Assembly (NCBI RefSeq): GCF_000787575.1 | Contig: NW_012236526.1 | Coordinates: 620,001-684,000 of the forward strand | Origin: Acytostelium subglobosum LB1 | Lineage: Eukaryota > Evosea > Eumycetozoa > Acytosteliales > Acytosteliaceae | DNA length: 64,000 bases | Direction: 5' to 3' | The notes under the pieces: model-generated | What the model saw: only the letters and a program-made list of their open reading frames with translations | Databases searched by the model: none | Told to the model about the DNA's origin: nothing | Made by a program: the position numbers and the translations under genes | Shown: piece by piece, positions 1 through 11,100 of the stretch | Layout of the letters: the number at the start of each line of letters is the position of its first letter | Numbering within the stretch: position 1 is the stretch's first letter

Positions 1-61
1 TAGAAATTAATTAAATATTTTGTTATTAATAATTAATTGTTTGTTTTTTGAATAAATAAAG

Positions 62-690
62 CTTTGGAGGCACATTGTAGTATTGCGTGCCCCTTTGACC
101 AGGTATGCTGCCAGCCATTACCAACTTTACCTGCAAAATGCATAAACAAATCTACATTCTTCAAATGCCAATTGGGACAGTTATGTTCGGTTGGTCAAGA
201 TGGAAAGCCTCATTGTTATGATCCAACATCCCAAGTGTCTACCTCTGCCTCCACTACAGTTTCCACTCAATCAACTGTGGCCACTACCACCGCGTCAACT
301 GTGTCAGCCAGCAGCTCAACGACATTCACTACTACGGTGTCCACTCAATCAACAACTGCTTCGACAGTTGCATCAACGGTGTCCCAAGCTAGCGCCTCCA
401 CTGTTGCCTCGACCTCCGTGTCTACTCAATCAACAACTGTCTCGACAGTTGCGAGCACCGGAGGTTCAACATCTTTGTCTACCATTGCTAGGACTGTTGC
501 TTCAACAAGTGTGTCCACTCAATCAACAACTGTGTCGACAGTTGCGAGTACAGTAGCCTCAACTAGTGTGTCCACTCAATCAACTGTTGCAACAACAACT
601 GTATCAACAGCTAGCACATCTGTCAGTACCACTGTCACCTCGGGTCCTGCTCCCACATCTACAACCTTCTCAACGGACCCAGTTGGTTGA
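62..690 (+). CDS. Colossin-like cell-surface protein, first fragment (partial)
   Basis: Bases 1-61 look like the end of an intron: they are AT-rich, carry stops in every useful frame, and finish with AG at 60-61. The gene therefore starts left of the window. The exon encodes a short Cys-rich segment (about nine Cys in the first 50 residues), then a long Ser/Thr/Val/Ala-rich stalk of repeats such as STVAST and TVSTQST. Such stalks are typical of heavily O-glycosylated secreted or surface proteins of dictyostelids, including the colossins, and that family link is an inference from the SdrD/Cna-B-like domains at 1765-2384. The frame stops at 690, exactly where the same repeat type switches to the other strand, so this is not a natural C terminus. 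Confidence 0.6.
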
Positions 691-1148
691 AACTGTTGTC
701 GTGGCAACTGTAGAGGCTCCACAGGTGCTCGCAACAGTTGATTGAGTTGATGCCGTGGCCGTGGTCGATGCAACAGTACTGGCAACAGTTGACTTAGTGG
801 AAACAGTGGTTGTCACCGTTGTCGTTGCTGTTGATGTGGCAGTTGTTGTCACAGTGGTCGTTGCCGATGTTGTTTGAGTGATCGTAGAGCCAGCACCAGT
901 GGTTGTGTTCACCGCCAGATGTAGCAGTAGTTGAGGCAGTAGTAGATTGAGTAGAAACTGTTGTTGAAGCCACATTTGACGGTACCTGAGCAACAGTCGA
1001 GGAAGCAGTGCTGGCAACAGTCGATTGAGTGGAAACTGTTGTAGAAGCTACTGTGGAGGTTGGTCTGGCAGTGGTGGTGACCGTGGTAGTGGCGGAAGTT
1101 GTTTGGGTAATGGTAGAGCCTGCACCAGTTGTTGTTACGGTTGTGGAG
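685..1148 (-). pseudogene. Inverted segment of the same Ser/Thr-rich stalk
   Basis: Between two plus-strand stalk fragments, the minus strand of this interval encodes the same repeat vocabulary (STTVSTQST, GAGSTITQTTS, TATTTVTTT). It reads open in two frames that meet near 910-920, where one base is out of register, so there is also a frameshift. The plus strand has stops throughout. The simplest reading is that about 0.46 kb of the gene is inverted, either in the genome by recombination between inverted copies of the GSTITQT module or by misassembly of near-identical repeats. Confidence 0.6.
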
Positions 1149-2384
1149 CACCATTGCTAGCACTACCAACAGACCAACATCCACTGTTTGCAACAACAAC
1201 TGTGTCTACACAATCAACTGTGGCAAGCACCACGGCTTCAACCACGTTGAGACCAACATCCACGGTTGCCTCTACCACAGTCACAACCACTGGTCCAGGT
1301 TCCACAATCACCCAGACCNCCNCAGCCACTCTTTCTACCGGATCGACAACTCAATCAACAACTCAAACCACAACGGGACAAGCATCGACAATCACCGCAA
1401 CCACCACAGTTACCACAACTGGGTCCGCCTCGGCCACTGCCACTGCCACCTCGCCACCAACTGGTCAAATTACCTCCACTGTGGCTACTACCACTGTATC
1501 GACCCAGTCGACCACAATGAGCACTGTTGCCAGCACCACCAACAGACCAACATCCACTGTTGCAACAACAACGGTGTCATCACAGTCAACTGTGGCAAGC
1601 ACCACTGCGTCCACTACTTTGACATCTACTACTCTGAGACCAACCTCGACAACTGCATCAACAACTGTCACTACAACTGGTCCTGGCTCCACCATCACCC
1701 AGACAACAACTTTTGTTTCACCCTCAATGCTGACCGCATGGTGAATGCTGGATTCAGGAAGCCGACTTACAAGATCAATGGATTCTCATTCCAGGACACC
1801 AACAATGACAACATTAGAAATAACGATGATCCATTCTTAGCAGGCTCCGTCATCACACTCAAGACCAAGGCCGGTGCAAATGTTGGGACTCAGACCTCCA
1901 CCGCCAACAATCCAGGATACACTTTCAACAATCTGGCAGCAGGTGACTACTGCATGTCTGCCTCGGTTCCCACTGGTTACAACCGTCTGACTGTCACCAA
2001 CAATGACAACTCATTCGACAACACCAACAACTTCTGCTTCATTCTCAATGCAGACAGGACTGTCAATGCTGGATTCAAGAAACAATCCGTAGGAGGTACA
2101 ATTACAGTGATATTGTACAGTGACAATAATTTAAACCATGTCTATGATGAAGGTAGAGATGGTACTGCTGTAGGTGCGGTTTCAGTCCTCACAAATCAAG
2201 ACACAGGAGCTGAGGTCGGAAGACAGAGAGTCGTAGGCATGGAAACAACGTATTCCAAATCGTCCCAGGAGGCAGATATTGTATTCAAAACTCCAGGGGT
2301 AGGTTTGGATACCAGTATTCTAACAGGAAGGGAGCTTACAATCAATTTGACAATAATGGAAACTATTGTTTCACTATGAATTGA
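1148..2384 (+). pseudogene. Colossin-like protein, 3' part with frameshifts: stalk plus two SdrD/Cna-B-like domains
   Basis: The stalk resumes at about 1148 but changes frame near 1187, where an extra T appears relative to the same module at 1558-1575. It changes frame again near 1705-1715 at the junction with the end of a B-type domain (NNFCF..LNADR..NAGF). A complete Cna-B/SdrD-like domain follows at about 1765-2090, with FQDTNNDN, a Tyr-rich core and NNFCFILNADR. A last one at 2092-2384 changes frame near 2236; its end reads NGNYCFTMN then stop at 2382-2384, matching the domain's C-terminal pattern. Two undetermined bases lie at 1319 and 1322. Several independent frame changes in a repeat-rich region with Ns suggest poor assembly at least as much as a true pseudogene. 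Confidence 0.6.
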
Positions 2385-2738
2385 GATATCACACTCTATC
2401 AATCATATGGCATTAAGGAATAGACCAAATTAATGAAACAGGAGGATTAGAATAAATAATTCCCTTCTAAAAGTTTTGTTAAATATCTATCAGTGATTAG
2501 AATAATAACTTTCAGATTCTCCAATCATTCATTCCAACTAAACTAAGTAAATCATTTAAAACGAATGATCAAACCAGGAATCTCTATAAACGACATTATC
2601 AAAGTCGGAGTATTCACAGGCCGATGACTTTACCGCCCAAGGTCGACATCTACACACCAACAATAACAAAACATGTGTGTATGTTGGTAAGTATGTTATG
2701 TAAGTATTATTATATATATATTTATTAAATAGTTCCTC
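2385..2738. other. Convergent intergenic stretch
   Basis: AT-rich spacer between the 3' end of the colossin-like gene and the 3' end of the polyserine gene. Short TA runs occur near 2711-2721. I see no further coding or RNA signal. Confidence 0.5.
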
Positions 2739-3668
2739 TTAACACCCACTTGAACTGGAGGATGATGAGCTCGAGCTACTTGAGGATGATGATGAGGAGG
2801 AGGAGGAGGAGGAGCTGCTCGATGAGCTCGACGATGAGCTGCTTGACGATGAAGAGCTGGATGATGATGATGATGATGATGAGCTAGATGAGCTGCTTGA
2901 CGAGCTGCTGGAAGAGCTAGACGAGCTGCTGCTTGATGAGCTAGATGAGCTGCTTGACGAGCTGCTGCTTGATGATGAGCTGCTCGATGAGCTGGATGAA
3001 GAGCTGCTGCTGCTTGATGAGCTGGATGATGAGCTGGATGAAGAGCTGCTTGAAGATGAGCTGGATGATGAGCTTGATGAAGAACTGCTGCTTGATGAGC
3101 TCGATGATGACGACGAGCTGCTGCTGCTTGATGAAGAGCTGCTCGACGATGAGCTGCTTGATGAGCTCGATGATGACGACGACGAGCTGCTAGATGAGCT
3201 TGACGACGATGAGCTGCTCGACGATGAGCTGCTCGACGATGAGCTGCTCGACGATGACGAGCTCGACGATGAAGAGCTCGACGATGAGCTGCTTGAGGAC
3301 GAGCTGCTGCTGGATGAGCTGGATGATGAACTGGAGCTGGAAGACGAGCTGCTGCTGCTGCTGCTAGATGATGAGCTTGAGCTGGAAGAGGAGGATGATG
3401 AAGATGAGGATGATGAGGATGAGGATGATGATGAAGATGATGATGATGAGGAACTGCTCGAATGTGAAAGAATGCTTGAGTGTGACTGTGATAGAATTGA
3501 CGCTATATTAACCTTCTCGTCGGACATTATATTTCTATCCTTGAGATGGTAAATATCTATCTTTGGCTCCTCATTTGTGATCGCAATGCTCTTTCGGCTA
3601 GGACTCGCGATGTTGGGGAGCACTATAATGAGTGCTACTAATACAATAAAGAACCACTTGGACTCCAT
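2739..3668 (-). CDS. Secreted polyserine protein
   Basis: Single-exon gene of 309 residues. Residues 1-21 form a signal peptide (ESKW, then a hydrophobic FFIVLVALIIVL core). A short unique region up to about residue 69 (with EEPKIDIYHLKD) follows, then about 238 consecutive serines and a final Gly-Cys. The serine codons are a scrambled mix of TCA, TCG, TCC, TCT, AGC and AGT, so the tract is uniform as protein but not as DNA. Function is unknown; a secreted, probably disordered and glycosylated chain is the inference. A C-terminal Cys could allow disulphide dimerisation. Conservation of the reading frame over 0.7 kb despite codon scrambling argues for a real gene. The plus strand of the repeat gives only shadow frames rich in Met, Ser and Cys. 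Confidence 0.75.
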   Translation of the reverse strand: MESKWFFIVLVALIIVLPNIASPSRKSIAITNEEPKIDIYHLKDRNIMSDEKVNIASILSQSHSSILSHSSSSSSSSSSSSSSSSSSSSSSSSSSSSSSSSSSSSSSSSSSSSSSSSSSSSSSSSSSSSSSSSSSSSSSSSSSSSSSSSSSSSSSSSSSSSSSSSSSSSSSSSSSSSSSSSSSSSSSSSSSSSSSSSSSSSSSSSSSSSSSSSSSSSSSSSSSSSSSSSSSSSSSSSSSSSSSSSSSSSSSSSSSSSSSSSSSSSSSSSSSSSSSSSSSSSSSSSSSSSSSSSSSSSSSSSSSSSSSGC

Positions 3669-5107
3669 ATCTTAATTGATTGATTGATATTATATATTAG
3701 TATTAATGTTATTGATGTTAATGTTGATGTTGATATTAATGAATGATGCTAAATGCTATCCACTGCCAATGTTATTAATTTAAAAATCATCAATCAATCA
3801 GACTGACGGACGACTAATGAAGATACTAATAATGATTGATTGGTGATGATAATGATGATAATATGTGAATGTGTTGATCAATGTGACCAAATGTAAGAGA
3901 GTGAAGATAATGATGAAAGTGTAAACATAACAACTCTTACTTCTAACAAATTAACACTTGAATGGATAGGATGCCCGCCCGCCAGCCCATCGCGAAACAA
4001 TGTAACTCTAACGTATAACATATATATATTTATACATTGAGTCACTCAGGTAAGCAGGCGCGCCAACAATACTTCTACAGTTGGCGTTAGGTACACAACA
4101 AGCACAACACACAACACAGACTTGGTGCCCGCGCGCGGCTGTATCATCACAACACATTCAAAACAACACTCACTCTCTCTGACACACATACACACACACA
4201 AATACTTGTTGATCAACCGCCAACCCCGTCGGGTCGGCAAAGTGTTGTGGTTAGGTTTGTTGTTCATTCTTCGTTGACACACATAGGGTGATGTGCGGAT
4301 GCGTGTGATGGTGGGAATGTGATTGCTTGGACAAGAAACACAATATAGTTGTGGACAAATTTAGAAGTAATAAGTACTCTTGTGTGGTTGTTTGTCTTTT
4401 GAGACTTGCTGCTGCTGTAGTTGTTGTTGTTGTTGTTGTTGGCTGTTGTGTGTGTGTAACAGATTTGAGGATAGATAGATAGGTTGATTGGTGAGATCGC
4501 ACTTTACGTAATCCTTTGATGATCTGTATATGTATGAATAAATGAATGTTTGTTTGGTCAAACAATGATTTAAAAAAAAGTAATTGTTGTTGTTGTTGTT
4601 GGGTTTGGTGGAGTGACGGTGCAGGAAGGTGTTCTTTATAACCCTTGGGTAAAGAGGACTCTCTGAATGTCGAGAGAGGCAGAGAGCTAGAGACCCTTCC
4701 TTCCAGCAACTGTCAGCCAACAGTTGTTGTGGCGCCACCAGAGACTCTGGTGCATTGTGGGGCAATACATCTTGTTGTTGCCTCAATGTTTCGAAGTGTT
4801 TGTTGGGGACGTTTTGCAAACAAAAAAAAATATGAAAAAACACACAAGCCGACGTGGTCACCAAAAATGAGGTCTTTGTTTCGATCTGTTGGTCAAAACC
4901 TCGTAGATGTGTTGTGTGTGAGTGCATGTGTGTATGTATCGCCACAAGTGAGGAAAGGTCAAAGTAAGTCGTTGGAAGGCAATGCCGAAGCAAACAAGGT
5001 CCTTCCGGAAGTGGATGCCAAGTACATTGTCGACAAAGGAGATCTTGACAACAAACAACAACAATACAACAGATGATGTCAGCTGAAGGACATACTTGAT
5101 GTTGATC

Positions 5108-5142
<35 letters not shown>

Positions 5143-6992
5143 CAATGGTACCTGTTGTTGATTTTTGATGCTGTAATGTCGCGCGTTGATCTTTGTAAAC
5201 TAACTAACTAACTAACTAACTACTGAACAATTTTATGTATGTATGATGTATATATGATTGATGATGTATGAAAATGTATGTGTCAAATGATTGATGGAAT
5301 GCCATCGTCGTTGCTGTTGTTGCTCTTTGGCATGATGATGAGGTCCAAAGAAGGCACACACACAAAAATAACTCACACCCCACTTCTCTCCCTCTAACAC
5401 ATTGACCAATCGAGATGGTGGATCGGATGGGGGTACATCAGGGATGAATACCTGGTGTTATTGAGGGTAGAGGAGGTGCAACATGCTGGCATGCCAGGCC
5501 CTTGATCAGGCAGGCAGTCTCAGCTGACTGACTGATTTGATCAACTCTTTGGTTGGTGGTTGAATGAGTCTGTGTATTCACACCATCACCACCTTACACA
5601 CATAAACATACACTTAAACAACAAATAATAATAATAATAATTATAAATAAATAAATAAATAATACACACTTACACTAAAGAAGGCTTGTAAAGGCCAATG
5701 AACAAGCATGATTGATTGATGATATCACCCATCACTAATTAAGGGTTGCGTGGTGCTGATGCCATTTCATGTATTATTAATAATAAGTAGGTACACACCC
5801 ATTAATTAACGTCATGGTATTGGTATTGGCAATGAATGGAATGGAATGAATGTATGAATATTATAGATAATGGAGATGGAATGAGTGTGTTTGGTGTTTG
5901 TGGATATATATGTATGTTTGTTTGTTTGATTAGATTGACATTAGGGTGTTGTTTGGAAATGGGTTGCGCCTACCCCTACCCTTTTAGAGACAGGTCCAAT
6001 GATGATCTGTCTGGACTGATTGATTGATTGATTGACTGACTGTGTACGTCAAAGAAAAGAGAAGGGAGGGAACAGATACAAGTTGGTTTTGGTCCGCACA
6101 GCAAACAAATGAGGTTGATTTTTAGGTGAATGGGAATAGATGAATGAGGTGTAGTTTGTTTGATTGATAGGTCTCTGACTGAGACGACCATAGACGTCCA
6201 GTCCTATCTTGTCAATCTTGGGCATCCATACAAGTTGATATGACTATGACTGACTAATAGATAGACAATATATAATATATGTATTGATCAATTACCTTTT
6301 TTGTATTTGTTATCTTTTGCTATTATTATGAGCTGTTTTAGAATGATTTAGATGTCAATCAATCAAATCAAATCATCAATTCACACACAACAGAGGTGAA
6401 TGAGGTGATTGATTTGAGTAGGTATTCAGGACTATCTTGCCCCTCGAGCGAAAGAAGGCATTATCAGGATCCATCAAAGATTTTTTTTGAGTCATTAAGA
6501 TATAACGCCATCTGATGGACCGCCATTTTGTGGCACGCTTGCTCTCTATCCAACCCCACTATTCTCAATGATCAAAACATCGTCAACATCAAATGAAAAA
6601 AAAGAATTATAAATATCTACCTAGTATGTTATGTTTTGTGGATTTATGCAGTCTCTACACATGCTGCTGCTAAGGTACTGTAATAATGAAAGACCATGGT
6701 CTTCATGGCACTTTATTTGATTGTAATCACAACAACACACAAAGTCCCATTCAGATAATCACGCATTACCATCGTCAATGTTTAAGTTTGTGTGTTATGT
6801 GTGTGTTGTCTCGTGAATGCATTGTGGACAAGTCCAGTCATTAATGTGTCAGGGCGATGGAATGGAACAGAATGTCATGAATGTCGACCATGCTGTGATT
6901 ATAATCATCGATTATAATAGTATGACACCATCTCCAACCTGACATGTATAAAGTGTCATCCAGTAATTGTTGTCAATTTACTCAAATTGTTC

Positions 6993-7025
<33 letters not shown>

Positions 7026-8103
7026 ATTATTCATTCATCATTCAATCAATTATTCATTCAATCTTTCCTCATTCCCTCCTCTTTCACTCGCCTGGTGATG
7101 GATGGATGAATGGTGACTTCAATGTTTAAACTCGTACTTCCATTAGTTGTTGTTGTTGTACTTCCGATACATACAATGACAAACAAAGTCGATGTTATTT
7201 GAACAGGCGCGTCCCAGACCTTGTTGTTGGTGAGGTGATTGTGCTAGCCGATCGCTCATCCATTGAATGCAAACAAACACACACACCAACTCAAACTTAT
7301 TATGAGATTTTTTTTTATAAGTGATGATTGTTAAAGAAAGTGATGGAGGTTGGTGTTTGTTGACTTGTCCAAAACTTTGATGCCCAACTGACCACTCACG
7401 CACTCACTCAACACCGCCCCATCCATCTGCACTCTATCCAATTACAAACAAACAAACAAACATCTGTGACATCATATACTTATATATATATATATATATA
7501 TATCAATCTTTATCTATCTTTATATATATACATTTTCAAGATTAATAACTGTATCATTATCAACAATTATCATTGTTAATAACATAGTTCATTCATTCGA
7601 TTCAGTTTCAAACAACAAGACAGAGAGATCTTATCAATCGCCCAACGCACGCACAGCATCTCATAAAAACATCGGACTTATTGATTGCTGGTTGATCACT
7701 CTATATTAGTCAATCATCGGTCATTGCTGCTGTCCAATTGTCTCTATCCTATAGACAGCAGCAACTATACTTTATACTTATACTCTACTATATTGATAGT
7801 GTTGTTGTAATAACATCCATCAGTATGTATGTATCATACTATTATCAAATGATTGATTGAACAGGTGTAATAACTAACATATACATGTAGTAGACCCTCT
7901 CTCTACATCATCATTAACTCAAACATCCTTTAGAGTAGATTGATTGAGATTGTAATACACATATATATATATATATACACACAGACACATAAGGTATGTA
8001 TGATCAGATGATTGATTGAATGAATGAATGAGTGACTGACATCTCATCATCAACATCAACAACAACAACAACAACAATAGCTATTGTATCATTAAGAATT
8101 ATA
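3669..8103. other. 4.4-kb gene-poor region
   Basis: No convincing gene on either strand. It holds many microsatellites: TTGA at 5107-5143, AACT at 5202-5221, ATT at about 6993-7023, TA at 7476-7502, and TG/CA tracts. There is a 12-bp perfect palindrome, CTGGCATGCCAG, at 5486-5497. A plus-strand open frame at 4645-5076 has a coding-looking tail but no recognisable domain (see rejected items). The right end is the upstream region of the SAPS gene and contains a probable 5'UTR intron at 7994-8080. Confidence 0.5.
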
Positions 8104-11100
8104 ATGGACGAAGACGAGAAGCTTAAGGAACGTCGTAGATTGCGTGAGGAAAGAAGATTACGCGAGGAGGAGGAAGAACGACGTCAAGAGGAGGAGAGAC
8201 TAAAAAAGGATGAGGAGCGCAAGGCCAGAAGAGAACAACGCGATCGCGAGAGAAAGGACCGCGAGGAGAAGCAGAAGCAAGAGCTGGAGGAATACATGAA
8301 GAAGGCCGAGGAGGAGAGAAAGGCAAGGCGCGACGAGCGCGAGAAGCGCCGTTTGGAGGAGGAAGCTCGTCTGGCCGAGGAAGAGGAGCGCAGACGCAAG
8401 GAGCGCGAAGAACGCGACAGGAAGCGCAAGGAGGAGGACGAGGAGAAGCGTCGCATCAAACAGCGCGAGATCGAGGAGGCCAAGCGCAAGATTCAGAAGG
8501 AGCTCGACGAGGACAGCAGCAGCGGCAGCGACGCCGACTCCCAGATCGACAACGTGCTCTCCATCAAGAAGAAGAGACTCAGCGCCAAGCAGACAGTCGA
8601 AACCATAGTGCAGAGCGTCAGCGCTGAAAACAGCCAATTGACCAATGCCGGCGAGTCTGTCGTCGCCATGCTGTTCACAGACGATCTCAAGGACGACATC
8701 ATGGACCTGATTCAAAGCGGCTTCAAGCCGCTCACCGACTACCTATCGCTGCCCGAGACCATGCTCTCGATGATGCAGATCGTCGTCGACGTCGAGCTTG
8801 GCTCCATCGTCTACGACGCCAAACCCGAGTTTGTGGCCGACACAGCCTCGCCCGAGCTCAGGAATGGTCTTGCACGCCTCACTGCCTCCTTTGAGATATT
8901 GAAGGGCGCACTGTCTTCGGTTCCACGCACGGTGGCCGACCCCGGCAACTCATATATTCTCGACGCGCTGTTTGAGGTCATCCAGTACCAGCCACCTCTG
9001 CCCGTGTCCAACCTGCACTCATTCACAGAGCTGGCAATGTCACTGCTGTCGCGCAAGCCCGAGGTGCTCGTCTATATCTGCGAGCACAGCGACACTATCC
9101 TGCAGTCGTTGATGCTGCATATTGGCTCCATGGAGATCATCGACCTGCTGCTCAAGATGGTCGAGGTCGAGATGCAGTTGTCGACGACCGGAGGCTCAAC
9201 CAACTTCTTTGGCGCGTTCTCGTCATCGTCGGCGACGCCAGCCGCGGCGTCCAAGGAGAAGCCATCATGGACAAACGACCTCACAGTCTACATCATTCTC
9301 AAGCTGAACGAAATCTTCAATCCAGAGCAGCTGAGCGAGAATCTCGAGACAGAGATCGAGAATATTACACGCCTTATTGTCGAGATCGTCAAGAGGTACT
9401 CCAAGTCCAAGGTTGCGCATCACTTCTGCGGCCAATCATTCTCAAACGCATTGCTCACCAACGCATTCCGCGTCGTGCTCGAGAACGACTTGACCTCGTT
9501 CACGCCATCCTGCTCAATCATACAGCTGGTGTCAACGATGATCGAGTTCAGCTCGATCACAGTCAATCCACAATCACAGGACCTGGCACCAATCATCAAT
9601 TTGATGTTCAAGCCGCTGGTGGTGCTCAGCGACGGCCGCGAGATGACCGCCATCGAGGCAATCAACGAAATCCTCTCCGTGCCCGACTTCAACCAATCGC
9701 TCGGACTCATTCGCCTCAAGTGCATCAATCTGGTTCATTCGCTGGTCAAGGCCAACGTACCCAAGCTGGACAAGGCCATCTGGGAGTGTGGCATTCTGCG
9801 AAAGTGTGTCGATATGTTCTTTGAGTTTGAGTCCAACAACATCATCCACTGCTCCGTCGAGACGCTGCTGACTCCGCTCATCCAGCGCAGTCTGGGCTCA
9901 GAGGACGAGGAGTTTATGTATCACCTGCTCAAGGACTGCGAGTTTGTCAGCCGCTCAGTGTTCATCTTGGGCGATACAAAGAATATCAACAACAACTCAA
10001 ACAACAAGACCTTGCTGCAGCAAGCCGTCCAGGCCCAGATCACAGCACAGCAACCCGTTGCCGTTGCAGTGGCACCGGTCGAGGAGCCAGCAGCGGCACC
10101 CGTCAACACCTCATCCAGATCGGTCCGCTTTGCAGACAGCGAGCCAGTGGTGTCCAATGGCACATCAGCAGACACTCCCGCTGAGCCCCAGAAGAAGCCT
10201 AGGCTCAGGAGAAAGGTGTCGTTTGCTGAGGAGCCCGAGGAGGAGAAGCCAAAGAGTGCTTTGGAGTCGTTGTTCTTCAGACCACCACCAGCCCCACCCG
10301 CCGAAGAGGTCGTCGTTGAGACGCCCAACAATGCCGCCGACACCACAAGCGACACCTCATCCACTGGCTCTGACGTGTCAGTTGGTTCAGACATCACATC
10401 GTCGAGTGGTTCCATCCCTACATCATCTGCTGCCGCACCACCATCTGCCGCCGCCACAAACGACTCAGTCGCCTCAGAGGACAAGAAGGAGAGACGCAAG
10501 AAGCACAGGGAGGACTCTGAGAGCAGGGAGCACAGGAAACACAGGGAGCATAGAGAGCACCGTGAGAGCAAGGATTTGCGCGAGAGCAAAGAGTCCAAGA
10601 AGAAGTCCAAGAAATCTTTGGAGGAGCTCGCCGCTGAGAATGGACTCGTCAATCCAAATGGCGAGCCACTGACACCCGAGCAGGAGAAGGAGCTCAAGGC
10701 CCTCAGGAAGAAGGAGAAGGAGGAGCGAAGGAAGAGACGTGAGGAGAGGAGGACCCGCAGGGCTCAGAAGGAGGCCAACGGTGAGGCCTTGACCGAGTCC
10801 AAGGAGGAGGGCGAGGGCGACGAGAAAAAGAAGAAGAAGAAGCATAGGAGCAGCCACAGCGGCAGCAGCAGCAGCAGGAAGGAGCGACACAGCAGCAGCA
10901 GCAGCAAGAAGGACACCAACAACTCATCCGTAGACAATACTGCCTCTGGAAATGATGATGTCAAGGGTGTGGAGACTACGCTCAGCGTTGAGGTCAGTGG
11001 CGAGATGACCACCGACACGACCCAGCCATCGAACCTGCCAGCTTGGGCCACCTCGCTCGACTCATTCATCAGCGAGGGCAATGCCGAGGAGGAGGAGGTG

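Noticed and set aside
2945-3193. Plus-strand frame made of Met/Ser/Cys/Leu/Trp repeats.
   Set aside because: Shadow of the minus-strand polyserine tract; composition follows from the complementary serine codons.
4645-5076. Plus-strand open frame with a coding-looking tail (LEGNAEANKVLPEVDAKYIVDKGDLDNK).
   Set aside because: No domain, the only ATGs are internal, and the first half reads like low-complexity DNA. It may be a chance frame or a fragment of an exon. Kept out without transcript evidence.
5486-5497. 12-bp perfect palindrome CTGGCATGCCAG.
   Set aside because: Single short palindrome with no second copy and no nearby gene start; weak evidence for a regulatory site.
8032-8103. Upstream ATG extending the SAPS protein by 24 residues.
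   Set aside because: The stretch is a Thr-rich translation of a CAACAA repeat within a likely 5'UTR intron (7994-8080).
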